Shown: one piece after another, positions 17,370 through 26,681 of the stretch | Layout: each line of letters begins with the position of its first letter | How positions within the stretch are numbered: position 1 is the stretch's first letter | Assembly: GCF_003344765.1 (NCBI RefSeq) | Contig: NZ_QPMH01000002.1 | Coordinates: 62,001 to 126,000 of the forward strand | Direction: 5' to 3' | Origin: Ferruginivarius sediminum | Lineage (GTDB): Bacteria > Pseudomonadota > Alphaproteobacteria > Kiloniellales > Rhodovibrionaceae | Length of the DNA stretch: 64,000 nucleotides | Program-made: the position numbers and the translations under genes | The notes under the pieces: model-generated | Seen by the model: the letters and a program-made list of their open reading frames with translations, nothing else | The model's database searches: none | What the model was told of the DNA's origin: nothing

Positions 17370-18347
17370 ATGAGTCCCAGACACCTTCTTGCCGTCGTCA
17401 TCATCATGGCCATGTTCGGCAGCGCGTTCGCTGTGGGCAAGCTGGGTGTGGACAACATCCCGCCCTTCGCGTTCGCCGCGCTTCGAAGCGCGATCCTGGC
17501 CGTGGCCCTGCTGCCGCTGTGGCGCCTTCGCCTGCCGCCGCGCGAGAGCCTGTTGCCGTTCGCCGGGTTCTGTGCCGCGATGGGCACGGGCGTTTATGCT
17601 ACGATGTACCTTGCCTTGAAGCTGACGAGCTCCGTCTCGCCGATCATCATCGGGACGCAGCTTAGTGTGCCGTTCGCCGTTTTGCTCGGCCGCGTCGTCC
17701 TGCGCGAGCCGGTGCGACTTGTGACATGGCTGGCTATCGCGGCCGCGTTCGGCGGCGTCGTGGTGATCGCTTTCGATCCCGCGCTGTTCAGCGACCTGCC
17801 GGCGCTTGGCGTGATTGCGCTCAGCGCTTTCTGCTATGCGCTGGCGACGATGCTGGCGCGCTCACTGCGGCATGTCGGGCCGTTCGAGATGAATGGCTGG
17901 ATGGCTCTCAGCGCCGTGCCCGCGCTTGCCCTGCTCTCCGCCTTCACGGAAACGAGGCAGATTGCCGCCATACGCCATGCCGGCCTGTTCGAATGGGCCA
18001 TCGTTCTCCACGCGGCGCTTGTCGTGTCGCTGATCGGCCACGTCTGGATGTTCTCGCTGTACCGGCACTACCCGGTTGCCAAGGTCATTCCCTACTACGT
18101 GCTGATGCCGGTTTTTGGGATCGGCCTGACACTGATCATCTTCGCCGAAACGCCGACGCTGCAGACGCTTGTCGGTGGCGCCATCGTGTTGGTGTCGACC
18201 TATGCGGTGAACCGTACGACGACGCGTGACCGGGAAACGCAAGTCAAGCCGGCGCCTCCCGCACCCGAAGGCTGCGAAGCCGATTCAGCGCCGCGGCAAG
18301 CTCGAACCGGCGAAAGCGCGCCAGATCGCCCCGCGGCGTCCGGCTGA
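17370..18347 (+). CDS. DMT superfamily permease (EamA type)
   Basis: 325 residues with two EamA repeats of about five membrane helices each (roughly 1-135 and 145-275). The first helix reads LLAVVIIMAMFGSAFAVGK, as in many drug/metabolite exporters. Substrate unknown. The hydrophilic C-terminal tail (about 280-325) runs over the end of the convergent ATPase gene for about 100 bases, so the true stop is secure but the tail is unusual in composition and may be a recent extension. Confidence 0.85.
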   Translation: MSPRHLLAVVIIMAMFGSAFAVGKLGVDNIPPFAFAALRSAILAVALLPLWRLRLPPRESLLPFAGFCAAMGTGVYATMYLALKLTSSVSPIIIGTQLSVPFAVLLGRVVLREPVRLVTWLAIAAAFGGVVVIAFDPALFSDLPALGVIALSAFCYALATMLARSLRHVGPFEMNGWMALSAVPALALLSAFTETRQIAAIRHAGLFEWAIVLHAALVVSLIGHVWMFSLYRHYPVAKVIPYYVLMPVFGIGLTLIIFAETPTLQTLVGGAIVLVSTYAVNRTTTRDRETQVKPAPPAPEGCEADSAPRQARTGESAPDRPAASG

Positions 18348-19974
18348 GCGCGTCCAGCCCCTGCCGTTCGACGGCCTTCTCGATCCGGTCGAGTAATTCG
18401 GGAAGTGTCTGGTCGCGAGCCTGTCCGTCGTTCGACAGCGTCATCAGCGCTTCTGCCACGGCGCGGGTCTGGCTTTCGTCCAGGATTTGCGCCACGGCAG
18501 CAAGGTCAATCGTTTCGTCACCGATACGAATTACGTTGCGGCCTTGCACCTTCACCTTCGGGGGCTTCGGCCCTTTGCCGCGAATGCCGGTATCTGCGAG
18601 GTGCCGTGCGCGCGGCTTCCCGAATCCGTCACCCCCCTCGGCAGTGCGTTCCGTGCGATGGGTCTCGACAACCTGGCGAGCCTCGGCGGTTACATCGGCC
18701 GGGTGGAAGGCCTGCATGGCGATGACGGTGTCGGCCTTGTCCAGGTAGTCGCCGCTGCCGCCGATGACGAGCACCGTCGAAACGCCCAGGTCGTCATGGA
18801 GCTGACGCACCTTGTCGACGAAGGGCGTGATCGGCTCCTGCGACTTGGCGACGAGGGCCTGCATCCGCCGGTCGCGGATCATGAAGTTGGTGGCCGAGGT
18901 GTCCTCGTCCATCATCAGAACACGCGCGCCGGCTTCCAGCGCTTCCACGATATTCGCCGCCTGCGAGGTGCTGCCACTGGCGTTCGGGGTGGAGAAGACA
19001 TCGGTGCGCTGGCCGCCCGGCAGGTCGTTGATGAACGGCGAGATGTCGACCCCCGCGACGCCGCGCCCGTCTTCCGCCCTGACCTTCACGGCCGCCGGGT
19101 CCGCCACGACAAACGCGCGCCCGTCGTCCGGCACGTGGTTGTAGACGCCGCGCTCGATGGCTTGCAGCAGCGTAGACTTGCCGTGATACCCGCCGCCGAC
19201 GATCAGGGTGATGCCGCAGGGCACGCCAAGACCCGACACGGGTCCGCCGTTCGGCCCTTCCAGTGTCACGCGGAGGCTCTCCGGGCTTTCGAACGGGATC
19301 GCGCCGCCGCTCATCGGCCGGTCGTCCACGCCGCTGCGCCGGGGCAGGATGGCGCCATCGGCAACGAAGGCAACCAGCCCCTTCGCGGCAAGCTGGCCGC
19401 GAAGGGCATCGGCGTCCTCCGCCGTCAGGACATGACGTCGGAGGCTGTCCCGGTCGGCCGTCGCCCAGCGCAGCGTCTCTTCCGCAAGCGTTGGCACGTC
19501 GCGGCACAGCATCTGCTCGGCCTGCCCGCCGTCGATGGTGCGACCCTGCGCCGGTAGCCCGGCGACGAAGCGCGCCTCCACATCACCGGCGTCCGTCAGC
19601 AGGACGGCGCTGCGCTCCAGGATCTCCTGGCCCGGCATATCCATTGCGATGAGGCCACTGGAGCCGACGCCGCGCGGCTTGGAAAGCTGCTTGGCGCGGC
19701 GGGCGAAGGCCCGCGCCAGGGCGTCGCGAAGGGCAATGGCCCGGCTGTCACCGGCGTAAGTGTCGCCGGGAAACGCCGCGACCTCGGCCGGGACACGCAC
19801 GCGCAGGCGCGAGGGACTTCCAAAGGGGTCGCCCTGCACATGGTCGATCAGCAACTCGAAGCCGTCGAAGGCGTAGCGGCCGGCAATGTCCTTGTAGGCC
19901 TTGTAGCCCTTGCGATCGATCCGGCGCAGCGCGGCGGCAAGGTCGTTGCGGGTCTGCGGGCGCGGTGCTCGCAT
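18244..19974 (-). CDS. Predicted ATPase of the ABC class (DUF2791/PF09818-like), function unknown
   Basis: 576 residues. The central ATPase has an unusual Walker A, GGGYHGKST, in VPCGITLIVGGGYHGKSTLL, and a Walker B region MMDEDTSATNFM. The segment STPNASGSTSQAANIVEALEAG occupies the place of an ABC signature. The N-terminal RIDRKGYKAYKDIAG block is typical of this family of soluble ABC-class ATPases that lack membrane partners. No role is established. Start 19974 has AAGGAG seven bases upstream. It lies downstream of the rRNA methyltransferase gene with 53 bases between. Confidence 0.82.
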   Translation of the reverse strand: MRAPRPQTRNDLAAALRRIDRKGYKAYKDIAGRYAFDGFELLIDHVQGDPFGSPSRLRVRVPAEVAAFPGDTYAGDSRAIALRDALARAFARRAKQLSKPRGVGSSGLIAMDMPGQEILERSAVLLTDAGDVEARFVAGLPAQGRTIDGGQAEQMLCRDVPTLAEETLRWATADRDSLRRHVLTAEDADALRGQLAAKGLVAFVADGAILPRRSGVDDRPMSGGAIPFESPESLRVTLEGPNGGPVSGLGVPCGITLIVGGGYHGKSTLLQAIERGVYNHVPDDGRAFVVADPAAVKVRAEDGRGVAGVDISPFINDLPGGQRTDVFSTPNASGSTSQAANIVEALEAGARVLMMDEDTSATNFMIRDRRMQALVAKSQEPITPFVDKVRQLHDDLGVSTVLVIGGSGDYLDKADTVIAMQAFHPADVTAEARQVVETHRTERTAEGGDGFGKPRARHLADTGIRGKGPKPPKVKVQGRNVIRIGDETIDLAAVAQILDESQTRAVAEALMTLSNDGQARDQTLPELLDRIEKAVERQGLDALSRTPRGDLARFRRFELAAALNRLRSLRVREAPA

Positions 19975-20027
19975 GTCGGCTCCTTCCGGTCGTCGTCCGG
20001 CGGTTCGGTGCGTTTCTCGGGCAATGG

Positions 20028-21488
20028 CTAGGTGCGGTGAGCGCGTGGAACCCAGGCGCGGGGAAACTGGCTGTCGATTCTTGCCGGCGGGCCGGGCCGC
20101 AGCAGGCCGACGCCGAGCGGCTGGCCCCGATACCTCAGGATCACATAACCATGGCCGTCGCAAGCCGCAAGCTGCCCGGGTGTCGGCGCGAAGCCCTGCC
20201 GGGTCTGGTAGGCGTCGCGCTGTGCCCGGTCCAGCTCGACGACGTTGCGCGTGGCCTGCCGGCCGATCAGGAAGGCCGCCGCCGTCGTCGGCTTCGGAAT
20301 CCGTGCCTCCGCGCGCAGGAACGGCACGCCCGAGGCCACCGGCGGTGGCGAAGCGGGCGGGCAATGGTCGGATGCGATGGCCTGGACATGGTCGCCACGG
20401 TGCGCGAACGCCAAGCCCTCGAATGCGTCGTCCGGGAAGCCGTAGCGCCTGCCGATGGCCGCCAATACCTCCTTGTGCCGGAGAGCCGAACCCAATTCCG
20501 CCACTGGCGTGCTTTGCGATGTTTCAGCGGGGCCGATACGCTCCAGCACGACGGCGAAAAAGCCACTGGTCCCCGAGATGTGCGGCCACAGGCGTATGGC
20601 GTGGCGGACGTCGGGATGGAACGCCCGGCCTTCCCATTCGGCGATTCCGGGCGAGAAGGCGGCGTCATCGACGGGCGGCGGGGCCACCCGGACTCTGCTC
20701 CCGTCCTCCTGCAGAATGGCGTCGAGAACCGCCTCGTTCTCTTCCGGCGCCAGGCTGCAGGTCGAATAGACGATCCGCCCGCCGGGCCGGGTCAGCGCCA
20801 CGGCGCGGCGCAGGAGGGCGCGCTGCTGGTCGGTTACACGCCGCCGGAAGCCGTCGCTTGAACCGTCAAACGTGGCACCCTTGCGGAAGTTCGTTCCCTC
20901 GGCGCTGCACGGCGCGTCCACCAGGACACGGTCGAAAGGTCCGGCTGCCAGCGGGTAGTCGCGGCCGTCGAACGCGGTCGTCGTGAGGTTCAGCAGGCCC
21001 AATCGCTTCATTCGGTCGCGCACGGCCGCCAGACGCCGCGAGTCGCGATCGTTGGCGATGACCGTGCCGCGGTTCCTCAACGCCATGCAGACCTGTGCCG
21101 TCTTGCCGCCGGGTGCGGCGCAGAGGTCCAGCACACGCTCGCCCGGCCGTGGGTCCAGCAGGGCCACGGGCAGCAGCGAGGCTTCTTCCTGAACGCTGTA
21201 AAGACCGGCCCGGTAAGGCCACCAGAGGCCCGGCCGGGCCTCGCCGGCGCATCGCAAGGCGCCGGGCGACCACGGTACGGGGACGGTTCCATGATTTTCG
21301 GCGCACAGAAGGCCTGCGAGTTCGCTGGCGGTTAACCGGCTTGTGTTGGCGACGACGCATGCCGGGGCGGGCCGCCGCATGGCCGCCGTAAAGTCATCCC
21401 AATCACCGACGAGCGAGGCGTAGCGCGCGAGTGCCGTCGCCGGATCCGGTTGGCCTGTCGCCCGTGCTGTCGCGCTTGCATGCGTCAT
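20028..21488 (-). CDS. rsmF: RsmB/RsmF-type 16S rRNA (cytosine-5) methyltransferase
   Basis: 486 residues. The NOL1/NOP2/Sun SAM-binding domain has motif I DLCAAPGGKTAQ, motif IV VDAPCSAEG and motif VI YSTCSLAPEENE. The two cysteines in motifs IV and VI are the catalytic pair of m5C methyltransferases. A C-terminal extension of about 180 residues resembles that of RsmF (YebU). The start was placed at MTHASATARATG (21488); an ATG seven codons upstream is possible. The symbol rsmF is by resemblance; a related m5C methyltransferase cannot be excluded. Confidence 0.8.
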   Translation of the reverse strand: MTHASATARATGQPDPATALARYASLVGDWDDFTAAMRRPAPACVVANTSRLTASELAGLLCAENHGTVPVPWSPGALRCAGEARPGLWWPYRAGLYSVQEEASLLPVALLDPRPGERVLDLCAAPGGKTAQVCMALRNRGTVIANDRDSRRLAAVRDRMKRLGLLNLTTTAFDGRDYPLAAGPFDRVLVDAPCSAEGTNFRKGATFDGSSDGFRRRVTDQQRALLRRAVALTRPGGRIVYSTCSLAPEENEAVLDAILQEDGSRVRVAPPPVDDAAFSPGIAEWEGRAFHPDVRHAIRLWPHISGTSGFFAVVLERIGPAETSQSTPVAELGSALRHKEVLAAIGRRYGFPDDAFEGLAFAHRGDHVQAIASDHCPPASPPPVASGVPFLRAEARIPKPTTAAAFLIGRQATRNVVELDRAQRDAYQTRQGFAPTPGQLAACDGHGYVILRYRGQPLGVGLLRPGPPARIDSQFPRAWVPRAHRT

Positions 21489-21551
21489 CACGCCCGCGGT
21501 TATAACCAAGCAGGCGCGCCCTGACGAGAATAGGTTGGAAAGCTGCCTTGC

Positions 21552-21929
21552 CTAGCCGGTCTTTGCCGGCTGCTTGGCCGACATCGCCTGGTTCAGTGTG
21601 GCAATAAGCTCGTCGCTGCCACACGGCTTCGCCAAAAGAGCGACGGCGTGGGAACGGCCTTCGCGAAGTGCACGCTCGAATCGGCCGGTCAGGTAGACGA
21701 CGGCCACCCCGCGCTCGGCCAGCTGCTCGCCCAGGAAGATGCCGTCGATCATGCCTTCGAGGCTGATGTCGATGAGGGCGACATCGGGCTGCTCACGTTC
21801 ACAGGCGGCGAACGCCTCCAATCCCCCGGCGACCGGGCCGATCATATGAAAACCGGCCTCTTCCAGGTTCAGGGCGACCGACTCCGCAAAGTCCGAATCG
21901 TCTTCAACGAGCAGGATGCGAGGTTTCAT
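21552..21929 (-). CDS. Single-domain response regulator (CheY-like receiver)
   Basis: 125 residues containing only a receiver domain. The acidic pocket is Glu9-Asp10-Asp11, the phospho-acceptor Asp54 lies in VALIDIS, the switch Thr81 in YLTG and the conserved Lys101 in LLAKPC. No output domain and no adjacent kinase, so its partner is elsewhere. The start at 21929 trims an N-terminal stretch without homology. Receivers of this kind often act in phosphorelays in alphaproteobacteria; that is inference here. Confidence 0.88.
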   Translation of the reverse strand: MKPRILLVEDDSDFAESVALNLEEAGFHMIGPVAGGLEAFAACEREQPDVALIDISLEGMIDGIFLGEQLAERGVAVVYLTGRFERALREGRSHAVALLAKPCGSDELIATLNQAMSAKQPAKTG

Positions 21930-21997
21930 GACACCAATGTTGCTCTTTGGACAAGGCGATGATGCGTCCGCTCCGTGTCCAAAGAGTGGCAATGCTA

Positions 21998-22795
21998 CTA
22001 GCAGGGGAATGTTCGGTTAAAATCTGCTAGTAAACGGTCGATTGCTACATCAATCAGGTTTGTATCGACGGCGATATCATCAACCTCGCGGCCAGTATAA
22101 GACAGGCAGAGGTTGAGAGCGGATGGTGAGTTCCCGCTGCGGGCGTTGAAAAGCCGCAGCGCCGGTCCCCGGCCTCCGGCAATGTCGCTGAGCAGGCGTG
22201 GACTTGCCATGTTCACTGCCCAGGTGGCCGGCAAGCCCAGCATGTTGTCCAGCGACTTCAGGAACTTCGGCCCGATGAGCTGGGGCACCATGGGGCCATT
22301 GTGGCGCGCCAGGATACGCGTGGCGGCATCCCGGTAGAAAGCCAGGAAAGGATTGCCGCGACGCATCGCGCACAGCGCGTTGTGGATGCCGCGCGGCGCG
22401 CGCAGGCGCCCCTTGGCATCCGTCTGCACCCACGCCTCGCGTCCCAGCAGATAGCCGTCGGACAGGTCCAGCGCCGCGCTCAGGCCCTCGGGATCGAAGA
22501 CCAGGACATCGGCGTCCAGCCATACGGCGCTCTCCCAGCCCTCGTCCAGCAGATCAGCCAGCACGTTCAGCCGCGCCAGGTCGCTGGCGACCTGCGGGCG
22601 GCCGACCGTTTTCGCGCGGACCCAGTCCGGAAGGGTGTCGAACAACTCGTCGCCGACGAAGCGGTACGCGAAACCGGCCTGCTGCGACCAGGCGCGGACG
22701 GACTCCATGCACTGGCCGATCCAGTCCGGCGGATTCGCGTGGAACGACTGGACGACGACCGTGGCCGGGTATGAATCGGTGTCGCCGTCTCTCAC
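21998..22795 (-). CDS. Putative GT-A-like glycosyltransferase, translationally coupled to the Lrp regulator
   Basis: 265 residues, no firm family. WLDADVLVFDPE (Asp94, Asp96) looks like the DxD metal/nucleotide-sugar motif of GT-A enzymes, preceded by RLNVLADLLDEGWESAVW as in GT8/GT32-like proteins. The start is GTG at 22795, whose GTGA overlaps the stop of the Lrp gene; there is no in-frame ATG in a sensible place. No membrane segment or signal peptide. Function and acceptor unknown. Confidence 0.6.
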   Translation of the reverse strand: MRDGDTDSYPATVVVQSFHANPPDWIGQCMESVRAWSQQAGFAYRFVGDELFDTLPDWVRAKTVGRPQVASDLARLNVLADLLDEGWESAVWLDADVLVFDPEGLSAALDLSDGYLLGREAWVQTDAKGRLRAPRGIHNALCAMRRGNPFLAFYRDAATRILARHNGPMVPQLIGPKFLKSLDNMLGLPATWAVNMASPRLLSDIAGGRGPALRLFNARSGNSPSALNLCLSYTGREVDDIAVDTNLIDVAIDRLLADFNRTFPC

Positions 22796-23289
22796 TCCGA
22801 CGCGCCTTGCAGGAGATGGTCCAGGGGATAGCCGCCCGCCTGCTTCGTCGAGGCCAGGACGACATGGCTGCTGAGCTGCGCCACGCCGCGGCCGATGTCG
22901 AGCAGGCGTTCGGACAGGGCGTGGTACTGTGCCATGTCGGCACAGACGAAGCGCAGGATGTAATCGAAGGTGCCGCTGACCTTCAGGCACTCGACAACTT
23001 CAGGGATATCGGCGACGGCCTGCTCGAAGCGGCTGAACGATTTCTGGTCGTGGTTGGCCAGCGTCGCCGTCGCGATCACCGTCACGCTGCGGCAGATGCG
23101 GTCGAGGTCGATGCGGGCGCGGTAGCCGTCGAGAACACCCCGGCTTTCCAGCTTGCGCACGCGCTGCAGGCAGGACGAGGGCGAAAGCCCCACGCGTTCG
23201 GCCAGGTCGTGGTTGCTGATACGCGCTTCGTCCTGGAGCGTCGTCAGGATCTTGAGGTCGATCCGGTCAAGCTTGAGTTTCTCGTCCAT
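22792..23289 (-). CDS. Lrp/AsnC family transcriptional regulator (likely arginine catabolism)
   Basis: 165 residues. N-terminal winged helix-turn-helix (about 8-60: KLDRIDLKILTTLQDEARIS … GLSPSSCLQRVRKLE) and C-terminal RAM/ACT-like ligand domain with VSGTFDYIL. It is divergent from rocF-rocD with 211 bases between start codons, the standard position of a local activator such as those for arginase pathways; that target is inferred from position. The start at 23289 follows a GGAGACAGG purine run. Confidence 0.9.
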   Translation of the reverse strand: MDEKLKLDRIDLKILTTLQDEARISNHDLAERVGLSPSSCLQRVRKLESRGVLDGYRARIDLDRICRSVTVIATATLANHDQKSFSRFEQAVADIPEVVECLKVSGTFDYILRFVCADMAQYHALSERLLDIGRGVAQLSSHVVLASTKQAGGYPLDHLLQGASE

Positions 23290-23500
23290 CCTGTCTCCGC
23301 CCGCGCTCCCGCCGTTGACGCCGATTCCCGCCGCCGCGTACCGGCGCATCTCCATGCAACCGCACGCCTTTTCACGAAGCCGCGCCTCAAACGCATAGTC
23401 TGCGGCCGAGGGCCGGCAACTTCACAGCAAATTTTGCGTCGTCCGTGACACACTAAAGCTTATTGAACGCACTGGAAAACCGCGATGGACGGGGCGATTC

Positions 23501-24469
23501 ATGAACGTGACGACAGCGGCGCAGCAGCATGACAAGCCGGGCGCGGCCGGGACGCGGACGCTCGGCCTTATCGGTGCGCCCAGCGATGTCGCCGCCGGCT
23601 GCCGTGGCGCCACCATGGGGCCCGAGGCGCTGCGCGTCGCCGGCCTTGGCGACGTCCTGGCGGGGCTGGGCTACAGCGTCAATGATCGTGGCAACCTGTC
23701 CGGCCCGGTTAACCCCGGCGGGCCGCGCGGCAACGGCTATCGGCATCTGGCGGAGACGACCGAGTGGGTCCGGCTGGTGCGTGACGAGGTCGCCGCATCG
23801 CTGGCGGCGAAGGAACTGCCGATCCTGATGGGCGGCGACCACTCGCTCAGTATCGGCTCCATAGGGGCGGCGGCCAGGCATTGTCACGAAGCGGGAAAGC
23901 CGCTGTCCGTGCTTTGGCTGGACGCGCACGCCGATTTCAACACGGCCGAAACCTCGCCGTCGGGCAACATTCATGGCATGCCGGTCGCCGTTCTCTGCGG
24001 CGACGGGCCGGAGGAACTGCTGAGCCTGGGGCACGCGCGGCCGATGCTGGATCCCGACCATCTGGTGCAGGTCGGCGTGCGCTCCGTCGACATGGTCGAG
24101 AAGCGGATGGTGGTGGAGCGGCGGCTGCGTGTCTTCGACATGCGCACCATCGACGAGATCGGCATGCGCGCGGCGATGGAGGAGGCGCTGGAGGCGGTCG
24201 GCCGGGTCGGCGGGCACCTGCACGTCAGCTTCGATGCCGACTTCGTCGACCCCAGCGCGGCACCCGGCGTCGGGACGCCGGTCCCGGGCGGGCCGAACTA
24301 CCGCGAAGCGCAGCTTTGCATGGAGATGATCTACGACAGCGGGCTGCTGGGATCGCTCGACATCGTCGAGGTGAACCCGGCGCTGGACTGGCGGAACAGC
24401 ACGGCCGAGCTGGCCGTGGACCTGGTCAAGAGCCTGTTCGGCGAGCGCATTCTCGCCCGCGTTCTCTGA
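23501..24469 (+). CDS. rocF: Arginase
   Basis: Hydrolyses L-arginine to ornithine and urea. 322 residues of the ureohydrolase superfamily. Manganese ligands are in GGDHS (111-115), DAHADFN (141-147) and SFDADFVDP (about 244-252). The motif VGVRSVD and the C-terminal EVNPALD are typical of true arginases rather than agmatinases. First gene of a two-gene operon with rocD, and divergent from an Lrp regulator. Confidence 0.95.
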   Translation: MNVTTAAQQHDKPGAAGTRTLGLIGAPSDVAAGCRGATMGPEALRVAGLGDVLAGLGYSVNDRGNLSGPVNPGGPRGNGYRHLAETTEWVRLVRDEVAASLAAKELPILMGGDHSLSIGSIGAAARHCHEAGKPLSVLWLDAHADFNTAETSPSGNIHGMPVAVLCGDGPEELLSLGHARPMLDPDHLVQVGVRSVDMVEKRMVVERRLRVFDMRTIDEIGMRAAMEEALEAVGRVGGHLHVSFDADFVDPSAAPGVGTPVPGGPNYREAQLCMEMIYDSGLLGSLDIVEVNPALDWRNSTAELAVDLVKSLFGERILARVL

Positions 24470-24488
24470 CATGAGGGAGGCACGAGCG

Positions 24489-25688
24489 ATGAACCAGCAG
24501 GACACCATCATTTCCCTGACGGAGACCTACAGCGCGCACAACTACCATCCGCTGCCGGTCGTGCTGACCAAGGGCGAGGGCGTCTGGGTCTGGGACGTCG
24601 AGGGACGGCGCTATCTGGATTGCCTTTCGGCGTATTCCGCCCTGAACCAGGGCCACCGCCATCCCGCGATCATCGATGCGCTGACCGCGCAGGCGGGGCG
24701 GATCACGCTGACCTCCCGGGCATTCCACAACGACCGCATGGGCAAGTTCCTGCAATTGCTGTGCAAGACCGCCGGCATGGAAATGGCGCTGCCGATGAAC
24801 ACCGGCGCGGAGGCGGTGGAAACCGCGATCAAGGCGGCGCGCAAGTGGGGCTACACCCGCAAGGGCGTCCCGCAGGACCAGGCGGAGATCATCGTCTGCA
24901 ACGAGAACTTCCACGGCCGCACGACGACGGCGGTGAGCCTTTCGTCCGATCCGGACACGCGCCGCGACTTCGGCCCATTCACGCCGGGCTTCAAGTGGGT
25001 TCCCTTCGGCGATGCCGCGGCGCTGGCCGAGGCCATGACCGAGAACACCGTGGCCCTGATCCTGGAGCCGATCCAGGGCGAGGCCGGCATCAACGTGCCA
25101 CCCGACGGCTATCTGCGCGAGTGCCGGCGGATCTGCGACCGGCACAATGCCCTGTTCGTCGTGGACGAGATCCAGACGGGACTGGGCCGCACCGGCGCGC
25201 TGTTCTGCCACCAGCACGAGGACGGCGCCGACCCGGACATGATGATCCTGGGCAAGGCGCTGGGCGGCGGTGTCTATCCGGTCTCGGCCGTGGTGTCCTC
25301 GCGGGAAATCCTGGGCGTGTTCCAGCCCGGCGACCACGGCAGCACCTTCGGCGGCAATCCGCTGGCGTGCGAGGTGGCGCGGGCGTCCCTGCGCGTCATT
25401 CTGGACGAGGGGCTGGCCGAGCGTTCCCGCTATCTTGGCGCGCGCCTGTACGAGCGTCTGCGCAGCCTGAACAGCCCCCGCATCAAGGAAGTGCGCGGGC
25501 GTGGCCTGATGATCGGCGTCGAGATCGACAAGGCGCATGGTCCGGCGCGTCCGATCTGCGAGGCCCTGATGCGCCGCGGCGTGCTGTGCAAGGAAACCCA
25601 CGAACAGGTCATCCGCCTGGCCCCGCCGCTGGTGATCCAGGAAAGCGAGATCGACTGGCTGGGCGACCAGATGGCGGCGATCCTGTAA
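24489..25688 (+). CDS. rocD: Ornithine--oxo-acid aminotransferase
   Basis: Class III PLP aminotransferase, 399 residues, converts ornithine plus 2-oxoglutarate to glutamate semialdehyde plus glutamate. The PLP lysine is Lys256 in MMILGKALGGG, and Asp226 in VVDEIQTGLGRTG contacts the pyridine nitrogen. The N-terminal SAHNYHPLPVVL is characteristic of RocD. Start 24489 is preceded by GGGAGG; it follows rocF by 19 bases. Together the pair turns arginine into glutamate precursors. Confidence 0.95.
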   Translation: MNQQDTIISLTETYSAHNYHPLPVVLTKGEGVWVWDVEGRRYLDCLSAYSALNQGHRHPAIIDALTAQAGRITLTSRAFHNDRMGKFLQLLCKTAGMEMALPMNTGAEAVETAIKAARKWGYTRKGVPQDQAEIIVCNENFHGRTTTAVSLSSDPDTRRDFGPFTPGFKWVPFGDAAALAEAMTENTVALILEPIQGEAGINVPPDGYLRECRRICDRHNALFVVDEIQTGLGRTGALFCHQHEDGADPDMMILGKALGGGVYPVSAVVSSREILGVFQPGDHGSTFGGNPLACEVARASLRVILDEGLAERSRYLGARLYERLRSLNSPRIKEVRGRGLMIGVEIDKAHGPARPICEALMRRGVLCKETHEQVIRLAPPLVIQESEIDWLGDQMAAIL

Positions 25689-25796
25689 AGGGCAGGTTCC
25701 GCAAAAGCCGGCAATCGCTTTGCGCCGGGGGCGGCCTGCCCTTGGATGAGCGATGGTCCGGCGCAACGGGGCGCAAGCCACGCGGCGGGAACACTG

Positions 25797-25832
25797 TCGT
25801 TATGCCCGGAAAAATTTTTGCAGGCATAACGA
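25797..25832. repeat. 36-bp near-perfect palindrome between convergent operons
   Basis: The outer arms TCGTTATGCC and GGCATAACGA are perfect 10-base complements, and the centre is AAAAATTTTT. Only two base pairs across the 36-bp element fail to match. It sits in the 251-bp gap between the rocD stop and the stop of the ABC permease gene, transcribed towards each other. It could be a bidirectional transcription end or a protein-binding site. No other feature seen in this gap. Confidence 0.55.
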
Positions 25833-25939
25833 TAGGGCAATGCCGGCAATCCTGGTCATCACGCCAAGGTGTGAATTCTGGCAATCCGGGAGTCGGGGCT
25901 TAGGCCCTGGCATCCCGTGGCTAAACGACCGTCGCCCCG

Positions 25940-26677
25940 TTACTCCGCTGCCGCCGTATCGCGCATCATCGCGCTTGAGGACTGGCTCTTTGCTTCGCGC
26001 AGGTGGCCGCTGATGCGGTATTCGATTCGCTTGAAGACGTAAAGGAGGGCGTAGACGAGGATCAGGTACATCACCGCCGCCGTCAGGTAGAGCTCGTAGA
26101 AGGCGAAGGAACGGGCGGCGACCTTGCTGGCGATCCCGGTGATGTCCATCAGCGTGATGATGGAGACGAGCGAGGTCGCCTGCAGCAGGAAGATCACCTC
26201 GTTCGTATAGGCCGGCCAGGCCAGCCGGAAGGCCTTGGGCATGACGATCCGGCGGTAGAGCAGGAAGCCGCGCATGCCGCAGGCGCGGGCGGCCTCCACC
26301 TCGCCGTGTGGCACGCCCTGGATGGCGCCGCGCAGGATTTCCGCCGTATACGCCGCGGTGTTCAGCGTCAGTGTCAGCACGCCGCAGAAATAGGCCTCGC
26401 GGAACATGCCCCACAGGCCGACCGCGCGCAGCTCCTGCACAAACTGGCCGCTGCCGTAGTAGATCAGGAAAAGCTGCACCAGAAGCGGCGTGCCGCGGAA
26501 GAAGAAGATGAAGCTGTAGACCGGCGCCTGGATCAGTGGATTGCGGCTGAGGCGCAGGATTGCCAGCGGCATCGCCAGACACAGGCCGATCACTACCGAA
26601 AGCGCTGTGATCTGGATGGTCAGGAACGCGCCGTCGATGAGGTCGGGCAGGGTCTTCAGGATGATCGAGAAATCCAT
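25940..26677 (-). CDS. Polar amino acid ABC transporter permease (HisM/ArtM type)
   Basis: 245 residues, about five membrane helices. The EAA loop that contacts the ATPase is GVPHGEVEAARACGMRGF, and the family signature FFRGTPLLVQLFLIYYG is present near residue 62. It pairs with the other permease four bases upstream. Start 26677 (MDFSIILKTLPDL) is chosen over a longer frame that overlaps that gene. With the binding protein and ATPase upstream it should import a basic amino acid, likely arginine given the neighbouring rocF-rocD. Confidence 0.92.
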   Translation of the reverse strand: MDFSIILKTLPDLIDGAFLTIQITALSVVIGLCLAMPLAILRLSRNPLIQAPVYSFIFFFRGTPLLVQLFLIYYGSGQFVQELRAVGLWGMFREAYFCGVLTLTLNTAAYTAEILRGAIQGVPHGEVEAARACGMRGFLLYRRIVMPKAFRLAWPAYTNEVIFLLQATSLVSIITLMDITGIASKVAARSFAFYELYLTAAVMYLILVYALLYVFKRIEYRISGHLREAKSQSSSAMMRDTAAAE

Positions 26678-26681
26678 CGCC

